Of a stretch of DNA of 64,000 bases, positions 58,380 through 64,000 are shown piece after piece. Below the pieces are notes generated by a model that was given only the letters and a program-made list of their open reading frames with translations, made no database searches and was not told the DNA's origin. Source of the stretch: Azospirillum lipoferum 4B (GTDB lineage Bacteria > Pseudomonadota > Alphaproteobacteria > Azospirillales > Azospirillaceae); NCBI RefSeq assembly GCF_000283655.1, contig NC_016622.1:2058501-2122500 (forward strand), in the 5' to 3' direction. Numbering within the stretch: position 1 is the stretch's first letter; each line of letters begins with the position of its first letter. The translations under genes were made by a program, and so were the position numbers.

Positions 58380-58790
58380 TCACGCCCAGACGCCCCGCAC
58401 ATAGGGCGTGAGCTGCGTGTCCATCAGGATGATGTGGCGGACAAGCCAGTCGGCGGTGAATTTGTACAGCTTCTCGGCGTTCTCGTGGGTGGGCTCGATG
58501 GAGAAGCGGTTGGACAGCTCGCTGACCATCTTGACCGCGGCGCGGTGCATGGCGACATGCTCCTCGAATTTCGGGTAGCGCACGATCTGCATGATCCGCT
58601 CCTCGCGGGCGAAATGCTCCTTGGTGTATTCCAGCAGCTTGACCAGAATCTTGGCAACGCGAACCGGCTGGAACCGCGGGGCGGCCAGCGCTGCGTCGAG
58701 TTCGTTCAGATACTCGATCAGATGCTTGTGATCGTCGTCGATGGCCGGCTGGCCGACGCTCAACTGCCGTCGCCATGTGATGGCGCCCAT
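58380..58790 (-). CDS. Bacteriohemerythrin
   Basis: The 136-residue protein is a canonical bacteriohemerythrin: VGQPAIDDDHKHLIEYLNEL, EYTKEHFAREERIM, FEEHVAMHRAAV and WLVRHIILMDTQLTPYV supply the His and carboxylate ligands for a di-iron centre. It probably carries or senses oxygen. The ATG at 58790 starts MGAITWRRQLSVG, the family-typical N-terminus; a longer frame exists. It is downstream of fabI and convergent with serB. Confidence 0.92.
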   Translation of the reverse strand: MGAITWRRQLSVGQPAIDDDHKHLIEYLNELDAALAAPRFQPVRVAKILVKLLEYTKEHFAREERIMQIVRYPKFEEHVAMHRAAVKMVSELSNRFSIEPTHENAEKLYKFTADWLVRHIILMDTQLTPYVRGVWA

Positions 58791-58916
58791 GACCTTGCCG
58801 CCTCCCCCCGTACCGGCACCCCGTTTGGGCGGATTATGGCTGGTGCTACCACCGCACCCAAACAGTCGGGACGTCACACGGCAATTTGACGCACCTTGGA
58901 GAGGCGTTCCAAACGG

Positions 58917-58950
58917 AACGGGGCGGATGCGTCGCCGCACCCGCCCCGTT
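58917..58950 (-). terminator. Strong hairpin downstream of fabI
   Basis: Read leftward, AACGGGGCGG-G-TGCG pairs with CGCA-T-CCGCCCCGTT (15 bp including one G-U) around a GCGA tetraloop. The following CCGTTTGG is not a proper T-run, so termination may be partial, with some readthrough into the hemerythrin gene. Confidence 0.6.
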
Positions 58951-58973
58951 CTTCAACCGTAAATCCGCCGACC

Positions 58974-59759
58974 TCAGCCGATGATGGAATAACCGCAATC
59001 GACATAGGTGGTGTCGCCGGTGATGCCCTTGGCGCCGTCGGTGGCGAGGAAGGCGGTGGTGTAGCCGACCTCCTCGATGGTCACCAGCCGGCCTTCCGGC
59101 GCGCGCTCGGCAGCCTTGTTCATCAGCTCGTCGAAATGGGCGATGCCGGAGGCGGCGCGGGTCTTGATCGGGCCGGGGGAGATGGCATGGACACGGATGC
59201 CCTTCGGGCCGAGTTCAGCCGCCAGATAGCGCACGCTGGCCTCCAGCGCGGCCTTGACCGGACCCATGACGCCGTAATTGTCGATGACGCGGTTGGCGCC
59301 GAAATAGGACATGGTGAACAGCGAGCCGCCGTCCTTCATCAGCGGCTCCGCATACCGGGCCATGCGGATGAAGGAGTGGCAGGAGACATCCATCGCCTGC
59401 TGGAAGCCTTCGCGCGAGCAGTCGACGACGCGGCCGTGCAGATCCTCCTTCGGGGCGAAGGCGATGCTGTGCAGCGCGAAGTCCAGCTTGCCCCACTTCT
59501 CGCCGATCTTGTCGAACATGGCCTTCAGCTCGCCTTCGCCGGTGACGTCCACCGGTTCGAAGATCTCGGCCTCCAACTGGTGAGCCAGCGGTTCGACGAA
59601 CTTCTTGGCCTTGTCGTTCAGATAGCTCACCGCAAGGTCGGCACCCAGCGCGCGGAAGGCGCGGGCGCAGCCCCAGGCGATCGATTGGTCGTTGGCGATG
59701 CCAAGGACGAGCCCCTTCTTGCCTTCGAGCGTGGCGGCGGCGGGAATGATCGTGGTCAT
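58974..59759 (-). CDS. fabI: Enoyl-ACP reductase FabI
   Basis: The 261-residue short-chain dehydrogenase has LVLGIANDQSIAWGCARAFR at the NADH site, LHSIAFAPKEDLHGRV, and the FabI catalytic pair in SYFGANRVIDNYGVMGPVK (Y-x6-K arrangement). It reduces the enoyl-ACP double bond in fatty-acid elongation. The ATG at 59759 gives the standard N-terminus; a longer frame is non-coding. Confidence 0.95.
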   Translation of the reverse strand: MTTIIPAAATLEGKKGLVLGIANDQSIAWGCARAFRALGADLAVSYLNDKAKKFVEPLAHQLEAEIFEPVDVTGEGELKAMFDKIGEKWGKLDFALHSIAFAPKEDLHGRVVDCSREGFQQAMDVSCHSFIRMARYAEPLMKDGGSLFTMSYFGANRVIDNYGVMGPVKAALEASVRYLAAELGPKGIRVHAISPGPIKTRAASGIAHFDELMNKAAERAPEGRLVTIEEVGYTTAFLATDGAKGITGDTTYVDCGYSIIG

Positions 59760-59854
59760 GGCGGACGGTCCTGCGGTCGGTGTGACGGGAGGAGCGGCCG
59801 CAACCCCGGCGGCTTCAGGCCGAGCCAGGACAGGCGGCGTTCCTTGTGCGGTGC

Positions 59855-59883
59855 ACCATAAACCAATCGCGAGAGGCCCGCAA
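59855..59883 (-). promoter_or_regulatory. Sigma-70-type promoter for fabI
   Basis: On the - strand TTGCGG (59883-59878), 17 bases, TATGGT (59860-59855). The start point would be near 59848, giving a leader of about 89 bases. Confidence 0.45.
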
Positions 59884-59982
59884 CGTGTATTGGATGCAAT
59901 CCGCCCCCGCACCCCAATCATCGTGCAGCATTGACGCCGATATGTTCAGTAAACGTGGAAGTCCTAACCGCGATCCCTTTCA

Positions 59983-59996
59983 TTGATCCATATCAA
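59983..59996. promoter_or_regulatory. FNR/CRP-family consensus box
   Basis: TTGATCCATATCAA is a perfect TTGAT-N4-ATCAA palindrome, the FNR/ANR/FixK consensus. It is 224 bases upstream of the fabI start codon and about 140 upstream of the promoter proposed there. No -10 at a standard FNR spacing is evident on either strand, so the controlled transcript is uncertain. Confidence 0.5.
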
Positions 59997-60080
59997 GACG
60001 GCCTGCCATGGTCGGGCTGGAAGGCCGTTTCTTGATGAAATTTTTGTTATGCCGTGACAGCTGCTTGTCCAACCAACATC

Positions 60081-60521
60081 TTACCGGGCAACTCCCGGCG
60101 TGAAGGAGGGCGGATCGCTGGCCGGGAAGGATTCCTGGGAGGCCTCGTCGACGATCTCCCCCTCGCCGGCATCCTGATAGATGTCGCCGGGGTGGCGGGA
60201 ATAGCGGTCGATGCCGCGTTCCACATCCTGCGACGGAATGGCCGCGCGGTCGCCACGTGCCCAATCGGCCAGCATCGACTTGCCGGGGCAGAAGCCGGTC
60301 AACCCCCGCGCCACCAGGACCCCACCGGCCAGCGCCATGGCGGCACCGGTCCAGTTCGGCCGGCGCAGGCCCAGCACCGCCAGCGCCACGCCACCGGCCA
60401 GCGAGGCCAGCCGCTCGCCATGGCCGACATTGATGGTATAGCCGCCGCCGGGACCATGGATGCGGTCGTTGAAGCCGCGCAGGCTGCGCTGGGCCGTATC
60501 GGTGATGGAAGAGAGTTCCAT
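60081..60521 (-). CDS. DUF2892-like small membrane protein
   Basis: The 146-residue protein has GGYTINVGHGERLASLAGG, then two short hydrophobic segments (VALAVLGLRRPNWTGAAMAL, GGVLVARGLTGFCPG) as in DUF2892/YgaP-type membrane hairpins. The acidic tail ends with VDEASQESFPASDPPSFTPG, a motif seen at the end of many unrelated stress-linked proteins. The function is unknown. Confidence 0.75.
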   Translation of the reverse strand: MELSSITDTAQRSLRGFNDRIHGPGGGYTINVGHGERLASLAGGVALAVLGLRRPNWTGAAMALAGGVLVARGLTGFCPGKSMLADWARGDRAAIPSQDVERGIDRYSRHPGDIYQDAGEGEIVDEASQESFPASDPPSFTPGVAR

Positions 60522-60583
60522 GTCGGTCCTCCTGGATGCGGCGCCCCTGATCCGGGTGCGCCCGCGATCGGATCGTTATCGTG

Positions 60584-61486
60584 TCACTGTTGGGAAACCG
60601 GCGGCTGGGGGCTGTCGTTCCCCGACGGTGCCTGCGGAGTTGCCTGCGGAGTTGCCTGGGAGGCGCCACCCTGCCCGCTTGCGCCGTCAGCCGGCGCGGC
60701 GCTGGAGCCGGATGCCCGCGCCTGCTGCAATTCCCGGTTCAGCCGCTCCACCTCCTGGGACAGGCGCTGGACCTCCTGGCGCAGGGGCGCCGCCGCCGCG
60801 TCGCCGCCGCCCGTCGAGCCGGCGATGGCGGCCAGCGTCGCCGACTGCTGCATCCAATAGGGAGAGACGCCGTAATAGGTGTGCACCGCCATCGCCCACT
60901 GGCGGTCGTTCATGTTCGGGCGGTTGCTGTCGTTGAAGCGCGGCGCGTTGGTCAGCTTGTCCTTCGGCACATTCAGGACATAGCCGTCGCCGGACGGCGC
61001 GAACAATGCCCACGGAACGGGAAAGTCGCTGTCGCCGATGCCGAGGAAGCCGCCCAGTTCGACCACAGCATAGGCGATGCGGCCGGTCGCCGGATCGATC
61101 ACCAGTTCGGAGATCTCGCCCATATCCTTGCCGTCCGGACTGCGCAGCTTGGCGTCCTCAAGGTCGTCGGCGGCAATCGCGCGGGGGTGGGCGATGGAGT
61201 CCTGCAGCGCAGCGGCCTCGCCCAGGATAGCCTGGCAGGCCGGTGCGTTGCCCTTCTGCGCCGCGCCCTGGGCGGCCTGCTGCAGGGCACGCAGCTGCGC
61301 CATCTCCTGCTGGGTCACCGGCGCCGGAGTGTTGGGTGCCGCGGCCTCCAGGGCCGCCGCCTGCTGTCCCAGCCGGTCGAGCCCGGCCGCGCAGTCGTCG
61401 GCGGCAAGCGCGGGCGCGGCGAAGTGGCCCAGCGCGGCCAGAAGCAGGGCTGTGCCCAGGGCCGTTGCAGGGGTCGGGCGCGTCAT
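60584..61486 (-). CDS. Secreted PRC-barrel protein with coiled-coil tail
   Basis: The 300-residue protein has a signal peptide (GTALLLAALGHFAAPALA), a helical Gln/Ala-rich segment, a PRC-barrel at about residues 105-175 (LRSPDGKDMGEISELVIDPA, VELGGFLGIGDSDFPVPWAL), a segment with several aromatic residues (MAVHTYYGVSPYWMQQSATL), a coiled coil (QEVQRLSQEVERLNRELQQA) and a Gly/Ser/Pro/Gln tail. GGAGG lies 8 bases before the ATG. It shares the GGFLGIG turn with the protein at 894-1481. The role is unknown. Confidence 0.82.
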   Translation of the reverse strand: MTRPTPATALGTALLLAALGHFAAPALAADDCAAGLDRLGQQAAALEAAAPNTPAPVTQQEMAQLRALQQAAQGAAQKGNAPACQAILGEAAALQDSIAHPRAIAADDLEDAKLRSPDGKDMGEISELVIDPATGRIAYAVVELGGFLGIGDSDFPVPWALFAPSGDGYVLNVPKDKLTNAPRFNDSNRPNMNDRQWAMAVHTYYGVSPYWMQQSATLAAIAGSTGGGDAAAAPLRQEVQRLSQEVERLNRELQQARASGSSAAPADGASGQGGASQATPQATPQAPSGNDSPQPPVSQQ

Positions 61487-61594
61487 CGGGACATCCTCCG
61501 GCTTGAATCGTCTCATGCTGCATGAACAGCATGGTCAAGCCGGAGGTTCCCGTGCGCCGGTCGTCCCGCGGTTGTGTCTTCGGGTGTAAGACCC

Positions 61595-62235
<641 letters not shown>

Positions 62236-62239
<4 letters not shown>

Positions 62240-62982
62240 GAGCGGAACAGCCTCGTATATTGGGTTTCGTGGATCATCGAGGTCCAGTCGACGGCCATTG
62301 CCCGGCCGCCGAGATCGTCGAGCGGGGCTGCCAATGCCGCCTCCGCCGCCTTGTGGGTGATGGGGTCGAGTGCGGCCAGCGCCCGCTGCCCGTCGGTCTG
62401 GCCCAGCGGCACCAGCCGGACGCCGGCCGACACCAGATTGGCGGCGAAGGCGTGGAGGTAGGCGGTAAGCGCCGGCCCCTCCGCCACGCCGACCAACGCC
62501 GACACCAGCGCCACCGCCACCGCATAGGCGACCGGTCGGCCGGTGGCGGCGATCACCGCATCCCAGCGCGGCAGGTCTTCGAGCGGCCATGCGGCGCGGA
62601 TCGCCAACAGGAAAGCCTGCCCCTGCGCCCGCGATTCGAGCGCGGTTTCGGAGGAGGCGCGCAGGATGTCGGCGCGCTCCACCGCCCAGGCGAAGGCGGC
62701 CTCGTCCCCCGACCGCACGGCGCGATGGGCGGCGGCGAACAGCATGCCGTCGGTCCGCCCGGCGCCATGGCGCAGGATGCCGTCGAGCCAGACGATCAGC
62801 GTGGCGCGGTCGCGCACCAGCCCCTGCTCCACCGCCGCCTCGATTCCATGGCTGTAGGAGAAGCCGCCGACCGGGAAGCTCGGCGACAGCCACGCCAGCA
62901 GGCGCGTCAGGGCGTGGGTGGAGACGCCGCCCTCCACCTCAGTGCGAATGCCCATGCCCGCCGCCATGCGAATGTCCGCCAT
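62236..62982 (-). CDS. ureF: Urease accessory protein UreF
   Basis: The 248-residue helical protein has [39 protein letters not shown] and the C-terminal YTRLFRS. It forms the UreD-UreF-UreG scaffold. The ATG at 62982 has GGAAGG about 8 bases upstream and overlaps the ureE end by 44 bases; starts at 62967 and 62955 are also in frame. Confidence 0.93.
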
Positions 62983-63421
62983 AGGCGCCGCCTTCCGGCA
63001 TGAAGGGCGCGGTCACGTCACGCACCTCGGCGCCCAGCCCGCGCAGCATATCCTCGATCACATGGTCGCGGCGCAGGCGGATGGTGTCGCCGACGATCTG
63101 CACCGGCAGGTGACGGTTGCCGAGATGCCAGGCCACCCGCGCGAAGGCCTCCACCGGGCCGGGCACGCGGACCTCCATCAGTTCCTCAGGCGCGGCGACC
63201 ACGCGCAGGAAGCTGCCGTCCCCCAGTTCCAGCCCGTCGCCGTCGTCCAGCGCCACCGCCCGCGGCAGGTCGAGCAGAAAGGCGCCGCCGGCATCGTCGG
63301 TCATCGCCATGCGGCGGCGGAAGCGGTCGTCGAAGGCGAGCGTCACGGTGCCGGCCGCCTGCTCGGCGGGCCAATGGCCGCGGGCATGGACTCGGGTGGC
63401 GCGGCGGGTGGGGTCGGTCAT
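62939..63421 (-). CDS. ureE: Urease accessory nickel chaperone UreE
   Basis: The 160-residue protein has the UreE N-terminal domain (VTLAFDDRFRRRMAMTDDAG) and the metal-binding domain (AWHLGNRHLPVQIVGDTIRL, RRDHVIEDMLRGLG). The C-terminus ends in [13 protein letters not shown], a nickel-storing His tail. Its ATG overlaps the murI stop by one base (TGATG). Confidence 0.94.
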   Translation of the reverse strand: MTDPTRRATRVHARGHWPAEQAAGTVTLAFDDRFRRRMAMTDDAGGAFLLDLPRAVALDDGDGLELGDGSFLRVVAAPEELMEVRVPGPVEAFARVAWHLGNRHLPVQIVGDTIRLRRDHVIEDMLRGLGAEVRDVTAPFMPEGGAYGGHSHGGGHGHSH

Positions 63422-64000
63422 CAGCTAAGCCGTTCGAAGGGGGTCGGGTGGCCGAAGAAGCGGCTGGCCAGCTCGCTGACCAGCGCCGCGTCCCCGGTGG
63501 TGAAGAAGCGCAGGCCCCGTTCGGCTGGGTTAGGGCGGTATTCGGGGTGGCGGTCGAGATACTGCTCCAGCGAGCGGGCGGTCAGCGTCGGCTGGCACAG
63601 CACCTCCACACCCGGCGGCAGCGCGCGGGCGAACAGGTGGCGGACCAGCGGGTAATGGGTGCAGCCCAGCACCACCGTGTCCAGCGGCTGGCTGCCCATC
63701 TTGTCCAGCAGCACCCCGACATAGCCGGCGACCGCCGGTTCGATCTCCGCATCCGACGCCCCGCGCTCGATCAGCGGCACGAGGTCGGGACAGGCCTGCT
63801 GCACGACGCGGATGGAGGGGGCGCGCTTGCCGATCTCGCGCGGGAAGGAGCCGGAATTGACGGTGGCCGCGGTGGCGAAGATGCCGACGCTGCGTGGTTC
63901 GGCCAGATGGTCCGGCGGCACGGTGTCGATCATCCAGGGCACGCGGGTGATCGCCTCCACCATCGGCACCAGCACGCCCAGCACATTGCGGCCGGGATGG
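63421..64000 (-). CDS. murI: Glutamate racemase (5' end off window)
   Basis: The visible 192 residues are the C-terminal part of MurI: HPGRNVLGVLVPMVEAI at the edge, FATAATVNSGSFPREI, and the second catalytic Cys in VLGCTHYPLVRHLF. It interconverts L- and D-glutamate for the cell wall. The frame is open to the window edge, so the start lies beyond 64000. It overlaps ureE by one base, so the urease accessory genes are coupled to it. Confidence 0.92.
   Translation of the reverse strand, partial: HPGRNVLGVLVPMVEAITRVPWMIDTVPPDHLAEPRSVGIFATAATVNSGSFPREIGKRAPSIRVVQQACPDLVPLIERGASDAEIEPAVAGYVGVLLDKMGSQPLDTVVLGCTHYPLVRHLFARALPPGVEVLCQPTLTARSLEQYLDRHPEYRPNPAERGLRFFTTGDAALVSELASRFFGHPTPFERLS

Larger units (their letters stand above)
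59760..60080. other. Intergenic region upstream of fabI
   Basis: This 321-base gap holds a fabI promoter candidate (59855-59883), a perfect FNR-type box (59983-59996) and, just right of it, an inverted repeat ACGGCC ... GGCCGT (about 59998-60029) followed on the + strand by TTCTTG. No gene was found in it. Confidence 0.5.

Overview
This 64-kb window is a GC-rich piece of an alphaproteobacterial chromosome, most likely from Azospirillum or a close Rhodospirillales relative. The inference rests on base composition, the split nuoC/nuoD genes in a compact nuoA-N operon followed by birA, coaX, rnj, mce and a DUF1467 gene, the short alphaproteobacterial ProS, the ATP12-type F1 assembly factor, and a recurring palindromic intergenic repeat. 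Almost everything is chromosomal housekeeping. I see no prophage, insertion sequence, CRISPR array or secondary-metabolite cluster.

Layout. 0-5 kb: the end of ygfZ, a secreted PRC-barrel protein, then a tightly coupled leftward operon crcB > pseudouridine synthase > HAD phosphatase > ATP12, and a cysteine-hydrolase-like protein. 5-10 kb: leftward proS, lolC/E, lolD and a Tat-exported dienelactone hydrolase. 10-12.4 kb: three unfamiliar genes, one of which seems to have lost its ATG, plus tag. 12.4-31.1 kb: one long leftward block, nuoABCDEFGHIJKLMN-birA-coaX-rnj-mce-DUF1467. 31.4-34.2 kb: tRNA-Asp and a group of small envelope or unknown proteins, then a DsbA-like protein. 34.3-41.4 kb: prpE, a DUF3574 protein, the divergent argO/argP pair, pepF and a hemerythrin with an FNR-type box. 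41.6-45.5 kb: two identical tRNA-Lys genes, an orphan methyltransferase, hisE, phoU and a YqhA-like membrane protein. 45.9-50.3 kb: mreBCD-mrdA. 50.5-54.8 kb: ilvB-ilvH, a Phd/VapC-type toxin-antitoxin pair, then ilvC. 55-64 kb: an aminotransferase with miaA, serB, a second hemerythrin, fabI, a DUF2892-like protein, a second PRC-barrel protein, and murI-ureE-ureF-ureG running off the right edge.

How it works together. Complex I dominates the window. Its operon also carries cofactor genes (biotin ligase, pantothenate kinase), the RNase J gene and methylmalonyl-CoA epimerase; prpE supplies the propionyl-CoA that feeds the epimerase pathway. The Mre proteins with PBP2, the Lol transporter, FabI and the visible part of MurI are envelope functions. 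UreE/F/G are the urease nickel-insertion factors.

The best leads are small: a dispersed nested palindrome placed mostly between convergent genes, a gene whose start codon is one base short of ATG behind a perfect ribosome site, a His/Asp-rich loop in NuoL, two FNR-type boxes, a toxin-antitoxin pair inside the ilv cluster, and a mini-ORF upstream of ilvB. I did not find a clearly new multi-gene system.
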